64,000 nt of DNA, from contig NZ_LFIP02000004.1 of the NCBI RefSeq assembly GCF_001189235.2, positions 496,001 to 560,000 on the forward strand. The letters run 5' to 3'. The notes beneath the pieces are model-generated. The model saw nothing but the letters and a program-made list of their open reading frames with translations, was not told the origin of the DNA and ran no database searches. The position numbers were made by a program, and so were the translations under genes. Positions 1-8,348 of this stretch are shown here, in pieces. The stretch comes from Bradyrhizobium embrapense (lineage in GTDB: Bacteria > Pseudomonadota > Alphaproteobacteria > Rhizobiales > Xanthobacteraceae). How positions within the stretch are numbered: the stretch's first letter is position 1; every line of letters starts with the position of its first letter.

Positions 1-585
1 GGCCAGAAGCTCTACGCCGATATCAAGGGCCGCATGGAGAAGATCGGCCGCGATCCCGAGCATCTGAAGATCCTGCCCGGCGCCTTCGTCGTGGTCGGCG
101 ACAGCGTCGAGGAAGCAAAAGAGAAGCGCGCGCTGCTCGACAGCCGCGTGCATTACGACAGCGCGATCGCCTCGCTCTCGGTGATCCTCGGCACCGATGC
201 CTCCACCTTCGATCCCGACGGACAATTGCCGCCGATCCCGGAAACCAACGCCAGCAAGAGCGGCCGGCAGCGCCTCGTCGACGTCGCCGCGCGCGACAAG
301 CTCACCGTGCGCCAGCTCGCGCAGCGCGTCGGCGGCTATGGCGGGCTCGCCTTCGTCGGCACGCCGCAGACCATCGCCGACCAGATGCAGGAATGGCTGG
401 AAGGGCGCGGCAGCGACGGCTTCAACATCATGTTCCCGTACCTGCCGCAGGGCCTGTTCGAGTTCGTCGACAAGGTGGTGCCGGAACTGCAAAAGCGCGG
501 GATTTTCCGTAACCAGTACGAAGGGCGGACCCTGCGCGAGAATTTGGGCCTGCCGCGGCCAAAAAATCAGTTCTTCGGGGGGTAG
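1..585 (+). CDS. LLM-class flavin-dependent oxidoreductase, C-terminal part
   Basis: The frame is open from base 1, so the N-terminal part lies outside the window. About 194 residues remain. The visible part resembles the C-terminal half of NtaA/SnaA/DszA-type FMNH2-dependent monooxygenases (bacterial luciferase-like fold), with the 'PGAFVVVGDSVEEA' stretch and a late 'GYGGLAFVGTPQTIADQMQEW' to 'GSDGFNIMFPYLPQGLFEFVDKVVPEL' segment typical of the group. Such enzymes oxidise sulfonates, chelators or thiophenes with reduced flavin supplied by a partner reductase. The substrate cannot be inferred from this fragment. Confidence 0.85.
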   Translation, partial: GQKLYADIKGRMEKIGRDPEHLKILPGAFVVVGDSVEEAKEKRALLDSRVHYDSAIASLSVILGTDASTFDPDGQLPPIPETNASKSGRQRLVDVAARDKLTVRQLAQRVGGYGGLAFVGTPQTIADQMQEWLEGRGSDGFNIMFPYLPQGLFEFVDKVVPELQKRGIFRNQYEGRTLRENLGLPRPKNQFFGG

Positions 586-622
586 TCGACCCGGATTCGG
601 GACGGTCTTGGCTCGGAAATCC

Positions 623-650
623 TTGACTCTGGGCGGTTTCTGGCTAGTTT
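623..650 (+). promoter_or_regulatory. Candidate sigma-70-type promoter of rpmG
   Basis: TTGACT (623-628) is followed after 16 bp by TAGTTT (645-650), about 64 bp before the rpmG start. The -35 box is close to consensus and the -10 box is weaker. The position suits a leader for a strongly expressed single-gene unit. Confidence 0.4.
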
Positions 651-713
651 CCGGGCGAAACGCGGGCCGATTTGGCCGGCTCCCGATACCCCTTCATTTT
701 CGAGGTTTTGCAT

Positions 714-881
714 ATGGCCAAAGCGGTCACCATCAAGGTCAAGCTCGTGTCGACGGCCGATACCGGCTTCTATTACGTCGCCAAGAAGAATTCGCGCACC
801 ATGACCGACAAGCTGGTCAAGAAGAAGTACGACCCGGTCGCTCGCAAGCACGTCGAGTTCAAGGAAGCCAAGATCAAGTAA
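714..881 (+). CDS. rpmG: 50S ribosomal protein L33
   Basis: The 55-residue basic protein starts 'MAKAVTIKVKLVSTADTGFYYV' and ends in KEAKIK, the usual length and ends for alphaproteobacterial L33, a protein of the large ribosomal subunit near the E site. The ATG at 714 is chosen over an upstream in-frame start because it gives the family N-terminus and follows a purine-rich CGAGGT. It lacks the CxxC zinc motifs of the other L33 type, as expected for this lineage. A strong intrinsic terminator follows at once, so it looks monocistronic. Confidence 0.97.
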   Translation: MAKAVTIKVKLVSTADTGFYYVAKKNSRTMTDKLVKKKYDPVARKHVEFKEAKIK

Positions 882-909
882 GCAAGATCGCCTGCTTCTG
901 ACGTTCAAA

Positions 910-933
910 CGGGGCCCTCGCGGCCCCGTTTTT
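910..933 (+). terminator. Rho-independent terminator of rpmG
   Basis: A perfect 7-bp GC stem (CGGGGCC/GGCCCCG) with a 5-nt loop is followed directly by five T residues, 28 nt after the rpmG stop codon. Confidence 0.85.
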
Positions 934-993
934 GCTTTCTAGCCTAGCGTCATCCCTCACGATTCCCGGACCAGTCCCGGGCGCGGGGTTCAC

Positions 994-1524
994 ATGATCG
1001 CAAGCTTGGACGAGGGAAACGTCGGCGGCTATTCGGTCGCCTACGGCCGCGAGGACACCTACTTTCCGGTCTATGTCACGGCCGCCTTGGCCGCGATCTT
1101 CCTGACCGCGAGCTGGATCACCGGCGCGCTCTATTGGCTGGCGCCGGCGGCGGCCGCGGCCGCCTTCACCTACTACAACATCCCGCTGTTGGAGGCCGGT
1201 CGTCCGACCATCGGGGCCAACCAGTACGGAATCTTCATCCAGGCCTTCGGGCTGATCCGCTGGCGGGCCATCACGCGCATCGACCTCGTCGAGATCGCCG
1301 AGCGCGCGATGACCGTTCATGAGTTGCAGATCGCGCTCAACGGACCGCTGGGCAGCGCGCTGGTGGCGGATTGGCGCAAGCGGCCTGCCTATCGGCTAAT
1401 GATGCGCCTGCCGTGGCGCATGGATCATCGCGGCGTGGTGCGCGTCGATCTCGAGCCATTCGACCGGACGCCCGATGAGATTCACCGGACGTTTCTCAGG
1501 ATGTGGCGCTACTACCGGAGCTAG
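994..1524 (+). CDS. Hypothetical membrane protein with two N-terminal helices
   Basis: The product has 176 residues and is not assigned to a named family. Residues about 27-62 form two hydrophobic helices separated by a short turn (FPVYVTAALAAIFLTASWI and ALYWLAPAAAAAAFTYYNI). The cytoplasmic remainder contains a 'GRPTIGANQYGIFIQAFGLIRWRAITRIDLVEI' segment that reads like a bacterial PH-domain strand pattern. The gene converges on the small gene at 1521-1649, and their stop codons overlap. No functional neighbour points to a role. Confidence 0.7.
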   Translation: MIASLDEGNVGGYSVAYGREDTYFPVYVTAALAAIFLTASWITGALYWLAPAAAAAAFTYYNIPLLEAGRPTIGANQYGIFIQAFGLIRWRAITRIDLVEIAERAMTVHELQIALNGPLGSALVADWRKRPAYRLMMRLPWRMDHRGVVRVDLEPFDRTPDEIHRTFLRMWRYYRS

Positions 1525-1649
1525 CGCTTGAACGCCTCGTCGCGCAAATGCCCGTCGGCGATGCGCGCATCCGGATTGTTTGTGATGGTCATGAACCAAA
1601 TGAGGCTGAAGAACAGCGACCACGCTGTGTTCCAATAGAACCAGTTCAT
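1521..1649 (-). CDS. Small (42 aa) single-pass membrane protein downstream of amtB
   Basis: The 42-codon frame starts MNWFYWNTAWSLFFSLIWFM, giving one strongly hydrophobic, tryptophan-rich N-terminal helix, followed by a charged tail ending DEAFKR. The ATG at 1649 has a good ribosome-binding site (GAGGTGATCC), better than the longer in-frame alternative at 1718. It lies 71 bp downstream of amtB on the same strand, with a hairpin but no T-tract between them, so co-transcription is plausible. I do not recognise a family. Small hydrophobic proteins often modulate transporters, but that is only a guess here. Confidence 0.55.
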   Translation of the reverse strand: MNWFYWNTAWSLFFSLIWFMTITNNPDARIADGHLRDEAFKR

Positions 1650-1678
1650 CGGATCACCTCGAACAGCTTTGTCCCGCG

Positions 1679-1703
1679 ACAGCCGGCTGATATCGCCGGC
1701 TGT
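1679..1703. repeat. Intercistronic hairpin between amtB and the 42-aa gene
   Basis: ACAGCCGGC and GCCGGCTGT form a perfect 9-bp inverted repeat around a 7-nt loop. There is no T-tract on the amtB-proximal strand, so it fits an mRNA-stabilising or attenuating hairpin better than a terminator. Confidence 0.5.
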
Positions 1704-1720
1704 GCAGGATGCCGCCAAGT

Positions 1721-3115
1721 CTACTGCACGACCTCGCCGTGCAGTGCCAGATCCAACCCTTCGCGCTCGATGTCGCGCGTCACGCGAAGCCCGACGAAGA
1801 GATTGATCACGAACAGGATGATCAGGCTCACGACGGCATCATACACGAAAACCGTCGCGACGCCGATGCATTGATTGATGAACTGCCCGGGATTTCCCTC
1901 CAGAACGCCTGCCGTTCCACCATACTGCTCGACCGCGAACACCCCGGTCAGCAGGGCCCCGACGATGCCGCCGAGGGCATGGACGCCGAAGCAGTCCAGC
2001 GCGTCATCGTAGCTGAACATGCGCTTCAAGCCGGTGCACCCCCAGTAGCAGCAGACGCCGGCGGCGATGCCGATGGCGAAGGCGCCGACCGGCCCGACGA
2101 AACCGGAGGCCGGCGTGATCGCGACGAGGCCCGCAACGGCACCCGAGCAGATGCCGACGACGGTCGGCTTGCCCTTCAATGCCCACTCCACCAGCATCCA
2201 GGTGAAGCCCGCGACTGCGGTCGCGATCTGGGTCACCAGCATGGCCATGCCGGCCTGCATTCCGGCCGTAACGGCGGAGCCGGCGTTGAAGCCGAACCAG
2301 CCGACCCACAGCAGCGAGGCGCCGATGAAGGTCAGCACCATGTTGTGCGCCGGCCCGGTCTCGACGCGCTTGCCGAGCATGATGGCGCACATCAGTCCGG
2401 CCACGCCGGCATTGATGTGCACCACGGTGCCGCCGGCGAAGTCGAGAACCTTGACGTACGCAGCGTCGTTGCCCGCCGAGAAGATGCCGTCGGGTCCCCA
2501 GACCCAATGCGCGATCGGCGCGTAGACGAAGATCGCCCACAGCCCGATGAACCAGAGCATCGCGGAGAATTTCATCCGCTCGGCGAACGCGCCAGCGATC
2601 AGCGCCGGCGTGATGATCGCGAAGGTCATCTGGAAGCAGATGTAGACGGACTCAGGGATGGTCGCGGCGAGCGGGTTGGGATTGCCTATGCCACCCTTGC
2701 CGATGTCGCTCAGGATGTCCTTGAGGAACATGCGATCCAGACCGCCGATGAACGGCGTGCCGGCACGAAACGCCAGGCTGTAAGTGATGACGGCGAACAG
2801 GATCGTCACCAGGCAGGTCACGGCGAAGCTGGTCATCACGGTGTCGCCGACATTCTTCTTGCGCACCATGCCGCCGTAAAACAGGCCGAGCCCCGGCACC
2901 GTCATCATCAGGACGAGCGCGACTGATGTGAGCATCCAGGCGGTGTCGCCGGAATTCGGCGTGCACTTCTCGAGGATCTTGCCACCGCAGGCCGGCGGGG
3001 CCGCCGCATCTTCAGCCAGAGCAAGGTCGCTGAACAGCAGGCAAAGAACCGCCACGCCAAGCAGAGCAACCAGAATTCTCAAGAGCTTCGGGCGCATGTA
3101 TGTCGCAGACTCCAT
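1721..3115 (-). CDS. amtB: Ammonium transporter, Amt/MEP/Rh family
   Basis: A 464-residue Amt-type ammonium channel of the inner membrane. A cleavable signal-like N-terminus (about residues 1-35, ending ALAEDAAAPP) is followed by the 11-helix core with 'VPGLGLFYGGMVRKKN', 'HINAGVAGLMCAIMLGKR' and the C-terminal 'GLRVTRDIEREGLDLALHGE' tail that normally contacts the PII protein GlnK. Two adjacent ATG codons lie behind GGGAGG. The second (3115) has the better spacing and was chosen. The usual upstream glnK is absent: the next gene upstream is an unrelated MFS transporter 435 bp away. Confidence 0.93.
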   Translation of the reverse strand: MESATYMRPKLLRILVALLGVAVLCLLFSDLALAEDAAAPPACGGKILEKCTPNSGDTAWMLTSVALVLMMTVPGLGLFYGGMVRKKNVGDTVMTSFAVTCLVTILFAVITYSLAFRAGTPFIGGLDRMFLKDILSDIGKGGIGNPNPLAATIPESVYICFQMTFAIITPALIAGAFAERMKFSAMLWFIGLWAIFVYAPIAHWVWGPDGIFSAGNDAAYVKVLDFAGGTVVHINAGVAGLMCAIMLGKRVETGPAHNMVLTFIGASLLWVGWFGFNAGSAVTAGMQAGMAMLVTQIATAVAGFTWMLVEWALKGKPTVVGICSGAVAGLVAITPASGFVGPVGAFAIGIAAGVCCYWGCTGLKRMFSYDDALDCFGVHALGGIVGALLTGVFAVEQYGGTAGVLEGNPGQFINQCIGVATVFVYDAVVSLIILFVINLFVGLRVTRDIEREGLDLALHGEVVQ

Positions 3116-3550
3116 CATCGTCCTCCCATCACAAGAAATGCTGGTGTTCGGAATGGCGCAGCGCGTTCTGCGCGTGAGCGCCGAAGTCGTCGCGGCATCA
3201 GGCCGGACGCGGGGCACAATGGCCTCCCGCTCGGCGGCGCGGCGAAAGCCGTGGTGCGCGGATGGCTGGAGAATGACGGCGACTAGCCCCATCGCGGCCA
3301 GCCCTTCCCATGGATCCCCAGGCCGGAACTCAGCGATGAGTTGCCGGCACGATTTCTAGCCAAATTCAATCAAGATTCGTGCCAGCGATGCGTGTGCGGT
3401 AACACATTGAAGACGCTGTGACTTCAATCGGCGCACGGAACGGCCTCGCGCGCCATTGCACGTTCCCACAGCAAGCGATTGATGGAAAAATAAGCAGCAA
3501 TTCGCGACTGCCCGCGGACGGGCAGTCGCCATCTTGCCCGAGGTCGGAGC
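3116..3550. other. Intergenic region upstream of amtB
   Basis: No coding signal was seen in these 435 bp. On the minus strand, TGGCAC-N5-TTGAT at 3369-3384 resembles a sigma-54 -24/-12 promoter about 255 bp upstream of amtB, which would suit nitrogen control. However, the almost invariant GC of the -12 box is GA here, so it is only a candidate. Confidence 0.4.
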
Positions 3551-4783
3551 CTAGACGGCCTTCAGCAGCGGCGGCTGTGCCGGGCGGATCAGCGCGAAGG
3601 CGAGCTGGATGATGCCGCCGGCAAGGCCGAGCGCGACGCCAATGCGCCAGGCCATGGTGTACGAGCCGAGCGAGTCATAGATCACCCCGCCGCCATAGGC
3701 GCCGAGGAAGCTGCCGACCTGGTGGCTCATGAAGGCAAGGCCCTGGATCATCGCTTGCCAGCGCAGACCGAACATCTCGGCCACCGCGCCCGCGACCAGC
3801 GGACCGACACCCATCCAGAGGAAGCCCATGATGGCGCCGAACAGCAAGGTCGAGCCCGGCGTCGCCGGCAGCATGAAGTACCAGGCGAGCGCCAGCGAGC
3901 GCAGGATGTAGATGCCGCCGAGCAGCGCGAGCTTGTTCCAGCGCTGGCCGGCCCAGCCGAAGAACAGCGAGCCCAGCACGTTGAAGCCGCCGATCATGCC
4001 GAGCGTCTGCGCGCTCAGCATCGGATCGAGCCCGCAGATCGCCAGATACGACGGCAGATGCGTGGTGAGGAAGACGAGCTGCATGCCGCAAACCATGTAG
4101 GCGCAGGTCATCACCACGAAGGACGCGTTGCCGAACGCGGTCTTGGCCGCGGTCGCCGCAGTGGCGTTGCCGATGTCGTCGGCCGCCGGCTTCGGCAGCG
4201 GGATCTTGTCGACCCGACCGGCGTACAGCGCGGCTGGAATCATCCCGATCGACAGGATCACGAATCCGGCAAGCCCAACACGCCAACCGAACCCTTCATT
4301 GAGCATCTGGCCGATCGGCGCCGACAGCAGCGCGCCGAGCGAGCCCGCGGCGGAGACCATGCCGAGCACCGTCGAGCGCACCGTCTCCGACACCGCGCGC
4401 GCCGCGACCGACATCGCGATCGCATTCGCAGTGCAGGCGAGCGAAAGGCCGATCAGCACACCGGCGCCGATCATGATGCTGACGAGCCCATGCGCCGTCG
4501 TCATCAGCAGGAGGCCCGCGGTGTAGGCCAGCGCGCCAACCACCATGATCGGGCGGAAGCCGTAACGCACCGTCATTGCGCCCGCGAGAGGCTGCAGAAA
4601 GCCCCAGGCGAGGTTCTGCACTGCCAGCGCCAGCGTGAAGTACGACACCGAGATGCCGATGTCATGCGTCAACGGCTGCATGAAGATGCCGAGGCTCTGC
4701 CGCAGCCCCATGCTCAGCGTGAGCATGATGGAGGCACCGATCAGAATGGGAAGCGTGGGACGCAGGACCTGCAACAGGGGCAT
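3551..4783 (-). CDS. MFS transporter, OFA/MCT-like, divergent from a TetR regulator
   Basis: A 410-residue, 12-helix major facilitator in two six-helix halves. The early 'LSMGLRQSLGIFMQPLTHDIGISVSYFTLALAVQNLAWGF' and the loop 'VRYGFRPIMVVG' resemble the MCT-like/OFA (monocarboxylate and oxalate:formate antiporter-like) branch of inner-membrane permeases. The ATG at 4783 follows GGGAGAAT and avoids a 19-residue hydrophilic extension. The gene is divergent from tetR at 4916 with a perfect palindrome between them, so it is probably the regulator's target. The substrate is unknown; export of a toxic organic acid or drug is possible. Confidence 0.82.
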   Translation of the reverse strand: MPLLQVLRPTLPILIGASIMLTLSMGLRQSLGIFMQPLTHDIGISVSYFTLALAVQNLAWGFLQPLAGAMTVRYGFRPIMVVGALAYTAGLLLMTTAHGLVSIMIGAGVLIGLSLACTANAIAMSVAARAVSETVRSTVLGMVSAAGSLGALLSAPIGQMLNEGFGWRVGLAGFVILSIGMIPAALYAGRVDKIPLPKPAADDIGNATAATAAKTAFGNASFVVMTCAYMVCGMQLVFLTTHLPSYLAICGLDPMLSAQTLGMIGGFNVLGSLFFGWAGQRWNKLALLGGIYILRSLALAWYFMLPATPGSTLLFGAIMGFLWMGVGPLVAGAVAEMFGLRWQAMIQGLAFMSHQVGSFLGAYGGGVIYDSLGSYTMAWRIGVALGLAGGIIQLAFALIRPAQPPLLKAV

Positions 4784-4847
4784 TGTTCTTATTCTCCCAA
4801 CACGGGGCGGCACGCGCGCCACGGCCTGCAATTCACGCATGTTTGGT

Positions 4848-4863
4848 TACACAGACCTGTGTA
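4848..4863. promoter_or_regulatory. Palindromic operator between MFS and tetR
   Basis: TACACAG-AC-CTGTGTA is a perfect 7-2-7 inverted repeat midway between the divergent starts (4783 and 4916). Its size and position are typical of TetR-family operators that control both directions. Confidence 0.7.
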
Positions 4864-4915
4864 CTTAGGCTATAGAGAGGGCCAACTGTCAAGCGAAGAG
4901 GATCACGGCCGGCGC

Positions 4916-5518
4916 ATGGCTTCCCCGCCTCCCAAACAGACCATGAAAGAGCGGATCCTCGAGACCGCCGACAAACTGTTCTACCTGCAAGGCATTCGCG
5001 CCATCGGCGTCGACACCATCGCGGCCGAGATCGGCATCAGCAAGCGCACGCTCTACAACCACTTCCCGTCGAAGGACGCGCTGATCGAGGCCTATCTGCA
5101 GCGCCGCTTCGTGCAGCCCCGCTCCTCCGACAAGCCGCCGGCCGAGCAGATTCTCGCAACCTTCGATTCGCTGCAGCGGCGGTTCTCCGCGAAGGATTTT
5201 CGCGGCTGTCCGTTCGTGAACGCGGTCGCCGAGCTCGGGCCGGACGACGAGGACCGTACCGTCCGCAACATCGCCGTCGCCTTCAAGGAAAGCCGCCGGG
5301 TCTGGTTTCGCGAGCTGCTGCGGCAGCTTGGCGTTGCCGACGCCGAGGGGCTTGCGACCCAGTTGACGCTCTTGGTCGACGGCTCGATCGCGCAGGACCT
5401 CGTGCGCGACGATCCGACCATGGCGCGCGCGGCGAAGGAAGCCGCCCGCGTGCTGCTGGCGAATGCGGGCGTCAAGGTCGGCGGGTCCGCACCTGCTGAC
5501 AACAAGCGCACTGGATAA
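4916..5518 (+). CDS. TetR/AcrR family transcriptional regulator
   Basis: A 200-residue repressor-type protein. Residues about 10-57 form the TetR helix-turn-helix, from 'MKERILETADKLFYLQGI' through 'GVDTIAAEIGISKRTLYNHFPSKDALIEAYL'. The C-terminal 140 residues form the divergent ligand-binding and dimerisation domain. 'DFRGCPFVNAVAELG' recurs in a TetR subgroup that controls small efflux or redox genes. The start at 4916 gives the normal family length; the same frame stays open far upstream but only as antisense to the MFS gene. It probably binds the palindrome at 4848-4863 and controls the divergent transporter and itself. Confidence 0.9.
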   Translation: MASPPPKQTMKERILETADKLFYLQGIRAIGVDTIAAEIGISKRTLYNHFPSKDALIEAYLQRRFVQPRSSDKPPAEQILATFDSLQRRFSAKDFRGCPFVNAVAELGPDDEDRTVRNIAVAFKESRRVWFRELLRQLGVADAEGLATQLTLLVDGSIAQDLVRDDPTMARAAKEAARVLLANAGVKVGGSAPADNKRTG

Positions 5519-5650
5519 ATCCGGTTGCGTCCCCAAGTCCGGTTTGGTTGTTAGCATCGACCGCACGCGACGGCATTCCCGATTGGATATTCCGTCCGGC
5601 GAGATTGGCGGCGACCGCGTAACAACTTGCGGCACAACTGGGGAACGACC

Positions 5651-6856
5651 ATGGAAGATTTGAAGGTGACGGCCACCGGCTACGATTTCGCGCCGGCTCG
5701 CGCCGCCATGCAGCGCTATGTCGACAACAATCTGCTGTCCGGCATCTCCTGGACGGTTCTGACCGGGCGCGACGTCGCTGACACCGGCTGCGTCGGATGG
5801 GCCGACAAGGAAGCGCAGATCCCGCTGCGCGCCGACCACATCTTCCGGGTGTTCTCCAACACCAAGTTGATCACTTCCTGCGCGGCGCTGCTGCTGTTCG
5901 AGGACGGCCGCTTCCGGCTCGACGACCCGATCGAGACCTTCATCCCGCAGCTCGGCAACCGCAAGGTGCTGCGACCGGGCGCGACGTCGATCGATGACAC
6001 CGAGCCGGCGCAGAGCTCGATCACGATCCGCCAATTGCTGAGCCACAGCGCCGGTTTGAGCTATGGGTTCTTCGATCCCGGCACCGTCATTTTCAAAGCG
6101 CTGAACGAGCGCGGCGTGCACAATCCCAACACGACCCTGGCTGAAATGGTCGATGTGCTGGCCGATCTGCCGCTGATCTATCAGCCGGGTACGTCATGGG
6201 AATATTCGCTTGCGATCGACGTGGTGGCACGCCTGGTCGAAGTCGTCAGCGGCCAGAGCTTCGACACGTTCATCAAGGCGCGCATCCTCGATCCGCTCGG
6301 CATGGCCGATACCGGCTTCGTCGTTCCGGAAAGGGATCACAGCCGGCTCGTCGCCTATTACGCCGGCGCCGACCTGATGGAGCCGATGAAGCCCGGCCTC
6401 ACCCGCACCGACAATGCGCCCTTCCCCGGTGCCTATCTGCGCCCGGTCGCAAGGCTCAACGGCGGCGGCGGCCTGGTGTCCACGCTGCCCGACATGGTCG
6501 CGCTGATCCGCAGCCTGCTGCCGGGCGGACCGACATTGCTGAAGCCGGACACGATCGCAATGATGATGTCCAACCAGTTGCCCAACGGACAGTGGATCCG
6601 GTTCGCGATGATGGGCGAGCAACCCGGCAAGGCGCACGGACTTGCCGGTGGCCTGATCCTCAATCCCTCGCCGATCGATCATCCGGACGCAGCCGGCGAG
6701 TTCTATTGGGGCGGCGTCGCGGGCACGCAGTGGTGGATTTCGCCCAAAAAGGGCATCGCCGGCGTGATGATGGCGCAGCGCCAGATGGCGTTCGTCCATC
6801 CGTTCTCGTTCGAGTTCAAACGGATGGCCTACGACGCGGTGAAGCGCGGAAGATAA
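5651..6856 (+). CDS. Serine hydrolase, beta-lactamase (class C/EstB-like) family
   Basis: A 401-residue enzyme of the beta-lactamase/esterase (PF00144) fold without an obvious signal peptide, so probably cytoplasmic. The nucleophile motif SxxK is 'SNTK' (in RVFSNTKLITS). The second motif is Tyr-Ser-Leu (WEYSLAIDVVARLVE), where esterases of the EstB group often have YSN. The C-terminal 'GGVAGTQWWISPKKGIAG' takes the place of the KTG box. Such enzymes are usually esterases or peptidases, not antibiotic resistance enzymes. It lies 132 bp after tetR on the same strand. The ATG at 5651 is preferred over one eight codons upstream. Confidence 0.88.
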   Translation: MEDLKVTATGYDFAPARAAMQRYVDNNLLSGISWTVLTGRDVADTGCVGWADKEAQIPLRADHIFRVFSNTKLITSCAALLLFEDGRFRLDDPIETFIPQLGNRKVLRPGATSIDDTEPAQSSITIRQLLSHSAGLSYGFFDPGTVIFKALNERGVHNPNTTLAEMVDVLADLPLIYQPGTSWEYSLAIDVVARLVEVVSGQSFDTFIKARILDPLGMADTGFVVPERDHSRLVAYYAGADLMEPMKPGLTRTDNAPFPGAYLRPVARLNGGGGLVSTLPDMVALIRSLLPGGPTLLKPDTIAMMMSNQLPNGQWIRFAMMGEQPGKAHGLAGGLILNPSPIDHPDAAGEFYWGGVAGTQWWISPKKGIAGVMMAQRQMAFVHPFSFEFKRMAYDAVKRGR

Positions 6857-6865
6857 CGGCGCTTC

Positions 6866-6950
6866 GTAGCTCGGATGAAGCGCAGCGAAATCCGGGTATC
6901 GCGCCAGATGCACAGGCGTCCCGGATTACGCTGCGCTTCATCCGGGCTAC
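6866..6950. repeat. Palindromic intergenic repeat (GTAGC...GGCTAC family)
   Basis: GTAGCTCGGATGAAGCGCAGC and GCTGCGCTTCATCCGGGCTAC form a long imperfect inverted repeat between two convergent genes. A second copy of the family lies at 18286-18375. This is a REP/BIME-like element that could act as a bidirectional terminator. Confidence 0.75.
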
Positions 6951-6959
6951 GAGATCGCG

Positions 6960-8333
6960 TTACGCCGCGGCAGACACCACGCGGTTGCGGCCGTCGTGCT
7001 TGGCGCGATAGAGCGCGGTGTCGGCGCGCTTGAGCACATCGGTGACCTGCTCGCCTTTGCGCTCCAGCGTGGTCAGCCCGATCGAGATCGTGACCGTGAT
7101 CCGCTTGCCGCCCTTGTCGACGGCAAACGGCTCGCCCGCGATCGAGCGCCGCAGCCGCTCAGCGACCATGCTTGCGACGTGCAGGTCGGTCTCCGGCATC
7201 ACGATCACGAACTCCTCGCCGCCATAGCGGCAGGCGAGATCGATGCCGCGGATCGACTTGCGGATGCGAACGGCGAATTCGCGCAGCACGTCGTCGCCGG
7301 CGTCGTGGCCGTAGGTGTCGTTGATCGCCTTGAAGTAGTCGATGTCGAGGATCATCAGCGCCAGCGGCTTGCCGCGGATCGAAGCCTGCTCCGCCAGCGT
7401 CGCGAGGTGGCTCTCCATGTAGCGCCGGTTGTTGAGGCCGGTCAGCGCATCCGTGATCGCCATCTCGATCGAGTTCTGCACGTTGTCGCGCAGATGATCG
7501 GTGTAGCGGCGGCGGCGGATCTGGGTGCGCGCCCGCGCCAGCAACTCGTTCTTGTCGACCGGACGCAGCAGGTAGTCGTTGACGCCGATCTCGAGCCCGC
7601 GCATCAGCCGCGCGTTGTTGTCGGCATCCGAAACCGCGAGGATCGGCACCTGGCGCGTGCGCTCCAACGAGCGGGCCTGGCTGCACAGCCGCAGGCCGTC
7701 GAAATTGTCGAGGCTGAGCGACACGATCAGGAGGTCGTAATTGCCTTCGGCCGCGTGGAACAAGGCTTCCGCCGGATTGACCTCGACGTCGACGGTGTGC
7801 TCGGCGGAAAGGATCGGCGCCAGCTTCTCGTAGGACGACGGCCGGTCGTCGACCAGCAGGATGCGGCCGCCCGTTCCCCGGTCGGCGATCGCGCTGCGCT
7901 CGGGCGCCTGCATGCCGATCTCGAGCGAGGTGATGGCGCGCATGCGCAGCTCATCGGTCATCATCTTCAGCCGCGTCAGCGAACGTACGCGCGCGATCAA
8001 CACGACGTCGGACACCGGCTTGGTCAGGAAATCATCGGCGCCGGCTTCGAGGCCGCGCACGCGATCGGCCGGACTGTCGAGCGCGGTGACGATGACGACG
8101 GGAATGAAATGGGTCGCCGGATTCGACTTCAGGCGGCGGCAGACCTCGAAGCCGTCCATGTCAGGCATCATGACGTCGAGCAGGATGATATCGCATTCGG
8201 CGCGCGTGCAGATATCCAGCGCCTCGGTCCCGTTGGACGCGGTCAGCACATCGAAATATTCGGCTGACAGACGGGCTTCCAACAGCTTGACGTTCGCCGG
8301 AACGTCATCGACGACGAGGATACGCGCGGACAT
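6960..8333 (-). CDS. pleD: Response regulator diguanylate cyclase PleD
   Basis: A 457-residue protein with the PleD architecture: REC domain 1 (residues 1-120, phospho-acceptor Asp53 in ILLDVMMPDMDG), a degenerate second REC domain (about 155-275) and a GGDEF domain (about 290-455). The active site is GGEEF near residue 368, so it should make c-di-GMP from GTP when phosphorylation drives dimerisation. The inhibitory I-site RxxD (RGID) lies five residues upstream, implying product feedback. It sits 15 bp after divK on the same strand, the Caulobacter-type cell-cycle and polar-development pair, and acts at the cell pole downstream of DivJ/PleC kinases. Confidence 0.96.
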   Translation of the reverse strand: MSARILVVDDVPANVKLLEARLSAEYFDVLTASNGTEALDICTRAECDIILLDVMMPDMDGFEVCRRLKSNPATHFIPVVIVTALDSPADRVRGLEAGADDFLTKPVSDVVLIARVRSLTRLKMMTDELRMRAITSLEIGMQAPERSAIADRGTGGRILLVDDRPSSYEKLAPILSAEHTVDVEVNPAEALFHAAEGNYDLLIVSLSLDNFDGLRLCSQARSLERTRQVPILAVSDADNNARLMRGLEIGVNDYLLRPVDKNELLARARTQIRRRRYTDHLRDNVQNSIEMAITDALTGLNNRRYMESHLATLAEQASIRGKPLALMILDIDYFKAINDTYGHDAGDDVLREFAVRIRKSIRGIDLACRYGGEEFVIVMPETDLHVASMVAERLRRSIAGEPFAVDKGGKRITVTISIGLTTLERKGEQVTDVLKRADTALYRAKHDGRNRVVSAAA

Positions 8334-8348
8334 GGCACCACAACTCCC

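Noticed and set aside
1709..2926. A 405-codon plus-strand open frame over amtB
   Set aside because: It is antisense to the amtB coding sequence with biased composition and no domain text; amtB explains the region.
3369..3384. Sigma-54 promoter for amtB
   Set aside because: TGGCAC-N5-TTGAT has a good -24 box, but the -12 GC is GA and spacing relative to other signals is unknown. It is kept only as a remark.
3722..4915. Large N-terminal extension of the TetR frame
   Set aside because: It runs antisense through the divergent MFS gene. The TetR domain and a sensible start begin at 4916.
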